Source: Winogradskyella sp. J14-2
Lineage (GTDB): Bacteria > Bacteroidota > Bacteroidia > Flavobacteriales > Flavobacteriaceae
DNA length: 64,000 nucleotides
Direction of reading: 5' to 3'
NCBI RefSeq assembly: GCF_001971725.1
Contig: NZ_CP019388.1
Span: 2,294,001-2,358,000, forward strand
The notes under the pieces were generated by a model. It was not told the origin of the DNA. It saw nothing but the letters and a program-made list of their open reading frames with translations, and did no database searches. Position numbers and translations under genes: made by a program. This document shows, in pieces, positions 9,601 to 16,797 of the stretch (position 1 is its first letter; the number at the start of each line of letters is the position of its first letter).

Positions 9601-10610
9601 ACTGTGGTAATATCGAGATTGATGTTTCCAATAAATAGTAAATCATCTGATATAAAGAGCTCATTAATACCATCGGAATTTATCGTAGATGCGTCATATT
9701 TTTTATCAGCAATAAAGTGTTGACTGACTGAAAATTTATTACCATCAAAATTGGCTAGTAATAAACCGTTTGAGGTTGTGCCAAGGTAGAAAGTTTCATT
9801 ATAAAATGCCAATGTATTAGTATTGTAATTTACAGTTTGATTATTTTTATGAATAGGGATTGCCTCAAAGCTGTTTATGGTATCAGAATATTTGTATATG
9901 CCTTTGTTTGTGCTAACCCAAAGTTGCCCATTAAGGGTTTGCAGGTTATTAATTTGAGCGTTTAAATCAGCGACTTTTTTATAATAGAAACCGTATTCGG
10001 AGTCGTTTTTATCGTCTAGTTTAACCTTATAAATAAAGCCTTCGTCCGTGCCTACAAAAATCATCTCATTGTAAACCGAAATACCAGTAATTTTTTTAGG
10101 AAACGCTTTCAGAGAACTATCAGAATGAAAGTTTTGAAACTCATCAATAAGAGCTAATCCATTATTATAAAAGGCAGCGACGACTTTGTCTTTATAATGA
10201 ATTAAACGCGTACAATTGGTATTAGTTTCTCCCAGTTGTGAAATTGTTTCCTCATGGGTGTTATATTTAATAAGTCCATTTTGACCAGTTCCTATATAAA
10301 TGCAGTCGTTCTTTGCGATAATGTCTCCAATTCTATAACCTGCAATATCAAGATTAGAATTTGTGTCTGGTTGAGGGACAAAAAAGTCCTCACCATCAAA
10401 ACGAACTATACCATCAGAGGTTCCTAACCAAATAAAGCCATTGGTGTCTTTTTCTATGCAATGAATTGTTTCTTGAGGCAAACCTTCGTTTAGCCCATAA
10501 TGCGAAAACCTTAGATTTTGAGCACTAGCAATTAAGCTGACTAAACATAAAAGTAGGGAGAGGTTAGTGTTACTTAATCTATGAGAATAAAAATTGGTAT
10601 AATTCTTCAT
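6621..10610 (-). CDS. hybrid two-component system (HTCS) sensor kinase / AraC-type regulator
   Basis: A 1329-aa one-protein two-component system. After a signal peptide (LSLLLCLVSLIASAQ) comes a periplasmic sensor of two seven-bladed propellers built from Reg_prop repeats (GFIWLGTSDGIVRFDG, NLWLSTNGGLFRF), then a Y_Y_Y domain (about residues 700-780) and a membrane helix near 785-805. The cytoplasmic part has HisKA with phospho-His near residue 833 (NITHEFRTPL), HATPase_c (NLISNGIKFS, GTGIGLAL), a receiver with phospho-Asp near 1130 (VVTDVMMPVMDG) and a C-terminal AraC helix-turn-helix (SVSEIAYAVGFNDPNWFSKTF). Such proteins sense glycan breakdown products and activate polysaccharide utilisation loci, but no SusC/SusD pair is in this window, so its target is unknown. 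Candidates are the adjacent surface-protein genes or the GH92 locus at 18.6-24.5 kb. Confidence 0.96.
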   Translation of the reverse strand: MKNYTNFYSHRLSNTNLSLLLCLVSLIASAQNLRFSHYGLNEGLPQETIHCIEKDTNGFIWLGTSDGIVRFDGEDFFVPQPDTNSNLDIAGYRIGDIIAKNDCIYIGTGQNGLIKYNTHEETISQLGETNTNCTRLIHYKDKVVAAFYNNGLALIDEFQNFHSDSSLKAFPKKITGISVYNEMIFVGTDEGFIYKVKLDDKNDSEYGFYYKKVADLNAQINNLQTLNGQLWVSTNKGIYKYSDTINSFEAIPIHKNNQTVNYNTNTLAFYNETFYLGTTSNGLLLANFDGNKFSVSQHFIADKKYDASTINSDGINELFISDDLLFIGNINLDITTVKTQDVFIQPTENFDLDNPSVFAVYDTKDYLFTGSSSGLVISSNKNISKYNVLSEHNRVRGITRDNDNNIWFVTNKGVFIIPLENLDIKNPTIISCPIDANDSSKLPAENMRNVYKDHAGNIWITIFNAGFSKFVGNISQGDLRFKNYSADQLASVFTLSMVEDEDENYWMSTQKGLSKLNFKNDELISVKNYDETSGLATRGVLSAFVDSENTLWVASRKGLNKYDEASDSFKSYGKREGLTNTFVYNINEDNSGNLWLSTNGGLFRFNKTTEEFTNYNPKDGVQSTEFNLGATFKTKTTGQLYFGGINGLNIFDPNRISELDKEGTLKFTSLKIKDEYVLPNTSEILSTSISNAKEVNLNYDDFPVNLNFAALDFRPNSNINYVYKLLPDDTDWNNLGSKNNIQLLNLSSKSYTLQIQGKSRNDLWKKPPLELKISVAPPWYKSNLAYLSYLLLFLGIVYAFYKISLQRQIAGQESKRLQDLDDLKSRFITNITHEFRTPLTIILGYLSNLKERFNTKDEVSTSLETIEQNSNSLLDLVNQMLDLAKLEKGQLNVNLIQNDIVAFVSHIVYSFKSIAADKGISIKFSSEPNQIIMDFDAEKIRQIMTNLISNGIKFSPQHSELNIRLTKKEATILQIEVTDQGYGIEESQLPFIFDRFYQAENTVHKVSQGTGIGLALTKELVELFNGKIKVASIVNKGTSFTITLPITNTAVARSVDQDERQINIGTVVPQIDDVISDEDANAVLIVEDNADMARYVASCLKPNYKVTFAKNGKEGLKLAKQNIPDIVVTDVMMPVMDGFELTQKLQADDNTNHIPIIMLTSKAMQEDRLEGITSGADAYLTKPFQKKELQLRMQMLISKRKQLQERYTVNSIVEQKEEQPEPLDKKLVFLNTVVDAIHQHIEDSNFGATELASFLAMSDSQLYRKLKAISNTSTAVFIRKVRLKKGKNMLKNNDLSVSEIAYAVGFNDPNWFSKTFKEEFGQSPTEYRN

Positions 10611-10614
10611 ACAA

Positions 10615-10638
10615 GATTAATAGTCTCGTACAAAATAA
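10615..10638 (-). promoter_or_regulatory. probable HTCS promoter with CTATTAATC element
   Basis: On the minus strand TTATTTTG (-7-like, 10631-10638) is followed by 7 nt and CTATTAATC (10615-10623), 5 nt before the ATG at 10610. The spacer is 2-3 nt longer than in the other promoters carrying this element. Confidence 0.45.
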
Positions 10639-10691
10639 TAAATCTTTGATTTAAAAAAAAGACTTTTATTATGAGGTGAGTAGTGCAAACA

Positions 10692-10721
10692 AAAAAGCCG
10701 AAACATATGTCTCGGCTTTTT
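10692..10721. terminator. intrinsic terminator between the HTCS gene and the 10743 gene
   Basis: AAAAAAGCCGAAACAT pairs with ATGTCTCGGCTTTTT (one mismatch), with A- and T-tracts on both sides. Both flanking genes read on the minus strand, so it ends the transcript of the 10743-11003 gene. Confidence 0.8.
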
Positions 10722-10742
10722 CAATGGTTAATAGCATATTAA

Positions 10743-11003
10743 TTAGCAAAGCTTTACAGTTTTAACTTTGATTTGAAGACTTTTTCTATAAGCTTTAATA
10801 CTTATTATTTCGTTACTTTTCTTGTGATTTAATCTTAAAACTTTTGCCTTTACTTTAGCAGATATTGTCGCTCTTGCAACTTCAGGTTTTTCAGGCTTAA
10901 TAGTTTTAACAAATTCAGTCTCAACATTACTTACAACATCTTGCTGAGCAAATCCTGCTAGAGACATTGTTAAGAATGCTAATATGACTAAACCTTTTTT
11001 CAT
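10743..11003 (-). CDS. small secreted basic protein, function unknown
   Basis: An 86-aa ORF with a clear signal peptide (MKKGLVILAFLTMSLAGFAQ, cleavage predicted after the AQ). The mature part is short and Lys-rich (KVKAKVLRLNHKKSNEIISIKAYRK) with no domain I recognise. It ends with a lone Cys. It is followed by a good terminator at 10692-10721 and preceded by a 269-bp divergent intergenic region, so it looks like an independent transcription unit. I call it real because of the signal peptide and the terminator. Function unknown. Confidence 0.65.
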   Translation of the reverse strand: MKKGLVILAFLTMSLAGFAQQDVVSNVETEFVKTIKPEKPEVARATISAKVKAKVLRLNHKKSNEIISIKAYRKSLQIKVKTVKLC

Positions 11004-11272
11004 TGTTATTAAATCGTTTTGTTTTAATTTCGAAACAAAGTAACATAGGTTTGTTTGATTGTAATGAAACTTTTGGACGAAACAAGGCGATAATTAGATA
11101 ACTGACATTTGTACGTTAAAAATATCGACGAAATACACAAAGTGAGCGCTTAGCCCTTTAAAAGCGTTGTTTTATGAGGTTAAAATCATTGATTTTCAGG
11201 TTAAAAAAGATACCTTACAGATATCATCGACAAACTACACTAATAGTAATTAAGTGAGTTAACACCATAAAT

Positions 11273-12691
11273 ATGAATAGCACAACGTATAACGACAATC
11301 CTTACTGCCAATTGTTTTTAAAGCAGCAAGTCCGACAACTCAAGGTAGGAACGGTACCTTACCATTACAGAATAGGGCAGTTAAAAAGACTTAAAAAAGC
11401 TATTGAGCTTACATTTAGAGACCAAATTATTGAAGCTCTACGTAAGGATTTAAACAAACCTAAATTAGAGACTGAGCTTACAGAGATTTATCCGATTATA
11501 TCCGAAATTAAATTTGCTAAGTCTAATCTTGCCCATTGGATGCAAAAGCAAAAGGTAGATTCACCTTTATCAATGCTTGGTTCTAGCTCTTATTATATAT
11601 ATGAACCAAAAGGTGTATGTTTAATTATCTCGCCATGGAATTTTCCTTTCAACTTAACTTTTGGACCATTAGTTTCGGCCATAGCAGCAGGTAATTCTGT
11701 AATTATTAAACCGTCAGAGATGACGTCAAATTCTTCTGCTTTAATGGCAGAGATTGTGAAAATTGTCTTCCCAGAAGACGAAGTTGCGTTGGTTGAAGGG
11801 GAAGTAGAAACCTCTAATAAACTGTTGCAATTACCGTTTAACCATATCTTTTTTACAGGCTCACCAAACGTTGGTAAAATTGTGATGTCGGCTGCCGCAA
11901 AACACTTAGCTTCAGTAACACTTGAGTTGGGTGGTAAATCTCCAACCGTAATAGATAATACAGCTAATATAGACAAAGCTGCAAAACGCATTGTTTGGGG
12001 AAAGTTCTTAAATGCAGGTCAAATATGTGTGTCACCAGACTATGTATTGATAGAAGAAAGCATTAAAACAAAGTTTGTAAATGCATGTAAAAAATGGATA
12101 GAACATTATTATACCACAAACCCGACTGAATCAGATTCTTACGCTAGGATTGTAACCAAAAAACACTTTGAACGTTTACAATCGTATTTAGAAAACGCAA
12201 AAAGTTTGGACGCCAATATTGAGGTTGGTGGCGATTTTGAAGCTGATTCAAGGTATATCTCCCCAACGATAGTTTCAAATTTAAAAGAAGAGACTACTCT
12301 GCTTAAAGAAGAAATATTTGGGCCAATTTTACCTATTGTTACCTATAACAGTTTGGATGAAGCCATTGCCTATGTCAATTCCAAAGAACGACCATTGGCC
12401 TTATATATCTACAGTAAAAATAAAAGAAATATAAAGAAGATTGTTAAAAACACAAGAGCTGGTGGTACATGTATTAATCATAACGTGATTCATTATGCCA
12501 ATCATAACTTGCCCTTTGGTGGTGTAAATAATAGCGGCATCGGCAAGAGTCATGGTTTTTTTGGTTTTAAAGCTTTTAGCAATCAGCGTGCGGTAGTGAA
12601 ACAACATACCTTTGGAATTAATGAATTGTTGTTTCCTCCATATACCAATTTAAAGGAAAAAATAGCAAGACTTACTGTAAAGTGGTTTTAA
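11273..12691 (+). CDS. aldehyde dehydrogenase, class 3-like
   Basis: A 472-aa NAD(P)-dependent aldehyde dehydrogenase. It has the oxyanion region ISPWNFPFNL, the cofactor loop FTGSPNVGKIV, the general base Glu near residue 218 (TLELGGKSP) and the catalytic Cys near residue 252 (NAGQICVSPDYVL). The substrate region EEIFGPILPIVTY and the end motif LPFGGVNNSGIGKSHG also fit. Length (about 460-480 aa) and motif spacing match ALDH3-type enzymes, which oxidise medium- and long-chain aldehydes, and the C-terminal ELLFPPYTNLKEKI matches the same class. It is the only plus-strand gene between 4.4 and 24.7 kb and appears monocistronic. Its stop lies 4 bp before the hairpin at 12696-12723, which can terminate it as well. 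Confidence 0.93.
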   Translation: MNSTTYNDNPYCQLFLKQQVRQLKVGTVPYHYRIGQLKRLKKAIELTFRDQIIEALRKDLNKPKLETELTEIYPIISEIKFAKSNLAHWMQKQKVDSPLSMLGSSSYYIYEPKGVCLIISPWNFPFNLTFGPLVSAIAAGNSVIIKPSEMTSNSSALMAEIVKIVFPEDEVALVEGEVETSNKLLQLPFNHIFFTGSPNVGKIVMSAAAKHLASVTLELGGKSPTVIDNTANIDKAAKRIVWGKFLNAGQICVSPDYVLIEESIKTKFVNACKKWIEHYYTTNPTESDSYARIVTKKHFERLQSYLENAKSLDANIEVGGDFEADSRYISPTIVSNLKEETTLLKEEIFGPILPIVTYNSLDEAIAYVNSKERPLALYIYSKNKRNIKKIVKNTRAGGTCINHNVIHYANHNLPFGGVNNSGIGKSHGFFGFKAFSNQRAVVKQHTFGINELLFPPYTNLKEKIARLTVKWF

Positions 12692-12757
12692 AAAACAAAA
12701 GTCGCTCCCTACTGCGACTTTTGCTTCAATATTTTTAATCTAGTATAGATTAATAGC
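12691..12757 (-). ncRNA. candidate LytTR-controlled small RNA (about 65 nt) or relic cassette
   Basis: A complete promoter (LytTR-type repeats 12794-12829, -7-like box TAACTTTA 12762-12769, GCTATTAATC 12748-12757) fires leftward with no ORF behind it. About 34 nt later it meets the intrinsic terminator 12696-12723. The predicted RNA would start near 12757 and fold into two hairpins: AATCTA-TAC-TAGATT at 12737-12751 and the terminator stem with loop AGUAGGGA. The alternative is that this is what remains of an adhesin gene cassette whose coding part was deleted. Inference from sequence only. Confidence 0.35.
12696..12723 (-). terminator. intrinsic terminator with AGTAGGGA loop
   Basis: CAAAAGTCGC / GCGACTTTTG, a perfect 10-bp stem around an 8-nt loop. 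On the minus strand the loop is AGTAGGGA and the stem is followed by T6, the better direction. On the plus strand it lies 4 bp after the aldehyde dehydrogenase stop, with a poorer T-tract. Confidence 0.85.
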
Positions 12758-12769
12758 TCTATAAAGTTA
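12748..12769 (-). promoter_or_regulatory. promoter core without a gene behind it
   Basis: Minus strand: TAACTTTA (12762-12769), 4 nt, GCTATTAATC (12748-12757). The arrangement equals that at 15955-15976, upstream of the S74 adhesin gene. Confidence 0.55.
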
Positions 12770-12789
12770 TTTAAAATGTACAACTACAA

Positions 12790-12829
12790 TATCTTTTTTT
12801 AGTGAATGAACGCTTTTTTCTAGTCAATG
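12790..12829 (-). promoter_or_regulatory. LytTR-type direct repeat site B
   Basis: TTTTTTTAGTGAATG (12794-12808) and TTTTTTCTAGTCAATG (12814-12829); the AGT cores start at 12801 and 12822, a 21-bp period. The 19-mer TATCTTTTTTTAGTGAATG (12790-12808) is identical to 16826-16844 in front of the LytTR regulator gene. The proximal core lies 32 bp from the -7-like box. Confidence 0.65.
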
Positions 12830-12854
12830 CCAATAACAAAACTTAGCTAAAAAA

Positions 12855-12884
12855 GAAAAAGTCGCTCCCTACAGCGACTTTTTC
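12855..12884 (-). terminator. intrinsic terminator of the S74 adhesin gene, loop TGTAGGGA
   Basis: GAAAAAGTCGC / GCGACTTTTTC, an 11-bp perfect stem with 8-nt loop (TGTAGGGA on the minus strand) followed by T5 on that strand. It lies 57 bp after the stop of the 12941-15946 gene. Confidence 0.88.
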
Positions 12885-12940
12885 TATTATCCGACATGGT
12901 TATAAAGTATAACCGGTCTCAAAACATAATTGTTTAATTT

Positions 12941-15900
12941 TTATTTCTCACTTGTTTGGCCTTTTTGAACAGAAGTACTATTAGTTTCTGTTGCATTTTC
13001 TAATGCAAGGATACGAGCTTCTAATGATTCATATTTTTTTAATTGCTGTTTTAATATTATGTTCTCAGCTTCAAGAGTTTCAATTTTCGAGTTTAGTTCT
13101 TTTATGGCCTGAACAAAAACCGCATCATAGTCACCATAAGCGGTTTGGTAAAAACCAAGATTATCCTTTGTCACCTTTCCTGGAAAAACCTGCATGAGTT
13201 CTTGAGCAATGAAGCCGTATTGTATATTCTTAGGACGGTCAATACCTGTTTGGTCATCATTCCACTCATAGGTTACTCCTCTTAGCGCTAAAAGTTTGTT
13301 TAGTGCATTTTCACCATCAATAGTTTTAATGTTCTTTTTTAAGCGTCGATCTGAATTAGCTAACCATGCACCAGCTACGTTTTTTGAAGCATTTCCATTC
13401 ACTTCAAAATTATTCGTTGTAGGTGTTCTTCTTATACCGACTCTACCTTCTCCTGTCATTTCAATAAGGTTACTACCAGTACCAGTGCCGGAAATGTTAT
13501 TATAAAAAATTGTAAACCTAGAATCAGGATGTGTGTTATCTGTTCTGCTATAGATTGTCCAGTAATTATTGGTTTCTACACTGTTTCTAAATTTTATTCT
13601 CGAACCATCATTTACCTCAGTTTCAAAAAAATTGAGATGGGCTATTCCAGCTAGTGGCTGACTGTTTTGCTGTATTTGAAATTCGCCATTGGCGCGCAAA
13701 ATATTACTGTTGAAGTCACCATAAATTAAAGCATTGTTTTGATCTCCTGAAGAATTATCAATGAATAGCTTATTGCTAGCAGTGTTATTGGAGCCTGCTT
13801 GGTAACCAATATATACATTGCCAGAGCCTGTACTGTTCTCACCTGCATCGGTCCCAATAAAGGTGTTATTGCCACCTGTAATATTATTCAAGCCTGCATG
13901 TTTTCCTATGGCCACATTATTGTCACCACTGGTATTGTTTTGTAAGGCATAATACCCAAATGCCGAATTATCAAATCCTTGACTGGTTTGATACCTTAAG
14001 GTTTGGTTTCCAAAAGCAACATTTCTGTCTGCCGTAGTATTATTCTCTAAAGACTGATACCCAAAGGCGGAATTTCCAAAACCATTTGTGTTAGAGGCTA
14101 AGGCTCTGTACCCCAACGCATTGTTGCCAACTGTGTTGGTTGCTGTCGCCAATGTTTGATAACCCACAGCCACATTGCCTTCTCCAGAAGTTAGATTGGC
14201 AAGTGCACTACTTCCAAGGGCTACATTCCAATCACCAGACACGTTGGCAGAAAATGCACCAGCGCCCACACCAGTATTGTAAGAGCCAGTAGCAGAAGCA
14301 TCTAAAACTGCATACCCAACGGCTGTATTATTTTGACCGTTTGAGAGATTTCTCATGGCAAAAGCACCAACACCTGTATTGCGTTCACCCGTAGCGGTTT
14401 GATTAAGTCCTACTTCTTGCCCTAAGAACACAGACTCATTAGTGTCTAAAAATTCCAAGGTATTGTTGTTGAGTCTCATGGTTTCAGTACCGCTAACTTC
14501 TACAAGTAAGGGAATTGTGCCACCATTAACATGTAGCCTTGCGCTAGGTGTGGTTTCACCTATACCCACATTACCTTGTGTATATATATTATCATTAATA
14601 TCGTTTGGTATTGTTGTGCCGCCGACCTCGTACCAGTCAGAATCCTCATTAAATAAGGAGGATAGATTTACACTATTTCCATCAGTTATACTCAGAAAAT
14701 TACCAGATAGTGTAAGTGTTTGGTCGTCTGTATCAGTAAATATTGAGGTAGGGTCTGTCCAAGTAGCATTACCACTATTGTCCGAAATTAAGATGTTACC
14801 TGTTGATTCATTACCATCACGATATTGAAAATCACCTACAATGTCGAGAGTAGCTGAAGGATTATCGTGTCCTATACTTAATTGTCCATCCTCATTAAGT
14901 ACAAATACTTCATCAGTTGTACTTATAAATCGATTTATGTTTATCCTAATAGCCAGATCTCCACTTGTTGGAGCAGTACCACTTGCATTGCCATTGTTAT
15001 AGGTGTTGCCAGTAGAGTAGTACCCATATATTTCGGGTGTTGCCCAACCATAACTCTCATCTTCAAATTCTACAGAATAGGTAAAGCTCGTTGTAATTGT
15101 AATCCCAGCTGGAAAGTTGATTCTCCTTGGAACAGGTGCTGTTGAATAGGAAACAGAAAATACGTTATTATAAATTATGGTTCCATTTCGTCGAATGATT
15201 ATTCTGGTATCTTGGTTACCATTACTCGAGCCTCTGGCGAAAAAGTCAATGTAATTTAATTCGCCATCTTGGGGCGTGGTGAAAGTTTGGATCATGCCAT
15301 TTTCAATTTCATTGCTGTTACCCGAAGTAGCACCTGAGATATTTGATACAATAGTAGTAGGAGCTAAAATTGTTGAATTACCTCTGGCTTCAATGACATT
15401 TTTACCGTTGGTAAAACCAATATCTAGTGTGGCATTAGGATTGGTTTGGTTTAGCCCTAAATCTCCATCTTGGTCTAATACCATTTGTTCAATGTTGTTG
15501 GTTCTAAACCTTATTGGTAGATTATTGGTTGTTCCAAAGAAATTTGTTCCGTTTATAGCATTGCCATTAAGAGACCAATCGTTTGCTGTTCCACTAACTA
15601 TTTTAACCCAATTGTTAGCTGGTTCATCCCAGTAATAAAATCCTTTGCCATCTTCTCCTGTGCCTGTGTAAAATACCATCATACCATCTTGGTTAGCTGT
15701 CATGCTGAAAACTGAAGGTAGATTTGATACCCTTGGTATTAAAATACCATCTGTATTTGTTGGTGAAGTTGCATTAGACGCACTAATATCTAATTGTGCC
15801 TGAGGGTTGGTATTGCCAACACCTACTTGAGCCAACAGGCTGTGACCAATTAAAAACATGAAAATTATAAGAAATCCTATAGAAAAATTTTTAACAGGAT

Positions 15901-15946
15901 GCTTTCTAAAGATATTATTTGAATCATTTTGGTTAGTTGTATTCAT
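12941..15946 (-). CDS. surface fibre/adhesin-like protein with YadA-head-like repeats and S74 autoprocessing chaperone
   Basis: A 1001-aa protein. A long N-terminal region with a membrane-targeting hydrophobic segment (IGFLIIFMFLIGHSLLAQ) is followed by the VGVGNTNPQAQLDISAS module shared with the 4666-6240 gene. Residues about 515-720 hold some twelve repeats of about 17 residues with pattern N(T/V/S)AxGxxAL (for example NNTAVGYAVL, NVALGSSALA, NVAIGKHAGL), like the YadA-head beta-roll. The C-terminus is a Peptidase_S74 intramolecular chaperone (SDRRLKKNIKTI, with self-cleavage expected before Ser 865). It ends in a coiled coil (IKELNSKIETLEAENIILKQ). By family knowledge S74 domains trimerise fibres and then cut themselves off, so the mature product would be a trimeric fibre of about 860 residues. 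Its promoter carries LytTR-type repeats, and the LytTR regulator gene lies immediately upstream. Confidence 0.88.
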   Translation of the reverse strand: MNTTNQNDSNNIFRKHPVKNFSIGFLIIFMFLIGHSLLAQVGVGNTNPQAQLDISASNATSPTNTDGILIPRVSNLPSVFSMTANQDGMMVFYTGTGEDGKGFYYWDEPANNWVKIVSGTANDWSLNGNAINGTNFFGTTNNLPIRFRTNNIEQMVLDQDGDLGLNQTNPNATLDIGFTNGKNVIEARGNSTILAPTTIVSNISGATSGNSNEIENGMIQTFTTPQDGELNYIDFFARGSSNGNQDTRIIIRRNGTIIYNNVFSVSYSTAPVPRRINFPAGITITTSFTYSVEFEDESYGWATPEIYGYYSTGNTYNNGNASGTAPTSGDLAIRININRFISTTDEVFVLNEDGQLSIGHDNPSATLDIVGDFQYRDGNESTGNILISDNSGNATWTDPTSIFTDTDDQTLTLSGNFLSITDGNSVNLSSLFNEDSDWYEVGGTTIPNDINDNIYTQGNVGIGETTPSARLHVNGGTIPLLVEVSGTETMRLNNNTLEFLDTNESVFLGQEVGLNQTATGERNTGVGAFAMRNLSNGQNNTAVGYAVLDASATGSYNTGVGAGAFSANVSGDWNVALGSSALANLTSGEGNVAVGYQTLATATNTVGNNALGYRALASNTNGFGNSAFGYQSLENNTTADRNVAFGNQTLRYQTSQGFDNSAFGYYALQNNTSGDNNVAIGKHAGLNNITGGNNTFIGTDAGENSTGSGNVYIGYQAGSNNTASNKLFIDNSSGDQNNALIYGDFNSNILRANGEFQIQQNSQPLAGIAHLNFFETEVNDGSRIKFRNSVETNNYWTIYSRTDNTHPDSRFTIFYNNISGTGTGSNLIEMTGEGRVGIRRTPTTNNFEVNGNASKNVAGAWLANSDRRLKKNIKTIDGENALNKLLALRGVTYEWNDDQTGIDRPKNIQYGFIAQELMQVFPGKVTKDNLGFYQTAYGDYDAVFVQAIKELNSKIETLEAENIILKQQLKKYESLEARILALENATETNSTSVQKGQTSEK

Positions 15947-15954
15947 AACGTAGA

Positions 15955-15976
15955 GATTAATAGCCTAATAAAACTA
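15955..15976 (-). promoter_or_regulatory. promoter core of the S74 adhesin gene
   Basis: Minus strand: TAGTTTTA (15969-15976, near-consensus -7), 4 nt, GCTATTAATC (15955-15964), then the ATG at 15946. The predicted leader is about 18 nt. No TTTG -33 box at the usual distance. Confidence 0.6.
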
Positions 15977-16003
15977 TTTTAAAATCAATACTTTATAGTG
16001 CTG

Positions 16004-16038
16004 TTTTTAGTAAAATGGTATTTTTTTTTAGTAAGTGC
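16004..16038 (-). promoter_or_regulatory. LytTR-type direct repeat site A (adhesin promoter)
   Basis: TTTTTAGTAAAATG (16004-16017) and TTTTTAGTAAGTGC (16025-16038), cores 21 bp apart (16009 and 16030). The proximal core is 32 bp from the -7-like box at 15969-15976, the same geometry as sites B and C. Confidence 0.62.
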
Positions 16039-16086
16039 AGAAAAACCCTGAAGATGTGTTTTTGAAGGACTGTATTTAACCGGTAA

Positions 16087-16776
16087 CTATATGCTTTTTA
16101 GCTTGCTTACTACCAAACTTTTCTGCGAAGCACTTACTGGAACGCTGTCATTTTTTAGTGTAATGGTATTTTTATCTATACTCATTATATGGTTTAGATT
16201 AACAACAAATGAGCGATGCGCTTTTACAAAATTTTCACCTTGCAACTGCTTTGAGACATGTTTTAAGGTATATGGTACTAAAAAGGTATCTGTTTGAGTT
16301 ACAACATAGCAATAATTATCGTAAGCTTTGAGATAGCTTATAGTGTTTTCGTTTATGCGGTGTAATCTACCATCGTGCTTAATGGTTAAGAAGTGCTGTT
16401 GCATATCTTTATAATTATGCCAAGCTAATTCTATATTGGTTCTAAGACCAGTCTCAGTAAATGGCTTAACGATATAACCCAGAGGGTTGGTATGCTTAAC
16501 ACGTTCAATAGTATTTGGATCCGTTTGTGAAGATAAATAAAGGTAAGGCTTGTGCCGTTTATCGAGTTCCGTGGCTAAATCTACACCATCCTTTTCGCCT
16601 GAAAGTTGAATATCGATGAGTGTTAAGTCTGGTTTTAAACGCTCTATGTCTTTTAATGCCGTATTAAAATCTTCAGCATCACCAACGGCATAAAAACCTT
16701 GTTTGCGTAGAGCTACCTCAATGGTTGAAACTATAAGCGGCTCATCTTCAACGATGTAAATATTAAGAGATTTCAA
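16087..16776 (-). CDS. LytTR-family response regulator
   Basis: A 229-aa protein: receiver domain (residues 1-120) with acidic pocket VEDEP, phosphoacceptor Asp55 (LTLIDIQLSG) and switch Lys (GYIVKPF), then a LytTR DNA-binding domain (about 135-229) with VKAHRSFVVNLNHI. It is the cytoplasmic output partner of the TPR histidine kinase gene that ends 99 bp upstream. The start is TTG (16774-16776): no ATG lies upstream in frame, and the receiver begins at once (KSLNIYIVEDEP). Site C in its promoter suggests autoregulation. LytTR proteins bind paired 9-bp direct repeats with 12-13 bp between them, which fits the 21-bp-period repeats at 12790, 16004 and 16826. The next gene downstream is the S74 adhesin. 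Confidence 0.93.
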   Translation of the reverse strand: MKSLNIYIVEDEPLIVSTIEVALRKQGFYAVGDAEDFNTALKDIERLKPDLTLIDIQLSGEKDGVDLATELDKRHKPYLYLSSQTDPNTIERVKHTNPLGYIVKPFTETGLRTNIELAWHNYKDMQQHFLTIKHDGRLHRINENTISYLKAYDNYCYVVTQTDTFLVPYTLKHVSKQLQGENFVKAHRSFVVNLNHIMSIDKNTITLKNDSVPVSASQKSLVVSKLKSI

Positions 16777-16797
16777 GGTTATTTATATTTTAGAATA

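Noticed and set aside
11593..11991. 132-aa minus-strand ORF inside the aldehyde dehydrogenase gene
   Set aside because: A shadow frame of a strongly conserved enzyme; no promoter or family match.
13750..14400. Regular short repeats suggestive of a CRISPR array or tandem DNA repeats
   Set aside because: They are degenerate codons of the 17-residue YadA-head-like protein repeats; DNA units are not identical and there are no cas genes.
14442..15635. Several 87-128-aa plus-strand ORFs inside the S74 adhesin gene
   Set aside because: Antisense shadows of Gly/Asn/Thr-rich codons; no recognisable protein features.
12941..15946. The S74 protein as evidence of a prophage
   Set aside because: No other phage genes nearby; the protein has a signal-like segment, a host-type promoter and a paralogue without S74, so a cell-surface fibre is more likely.
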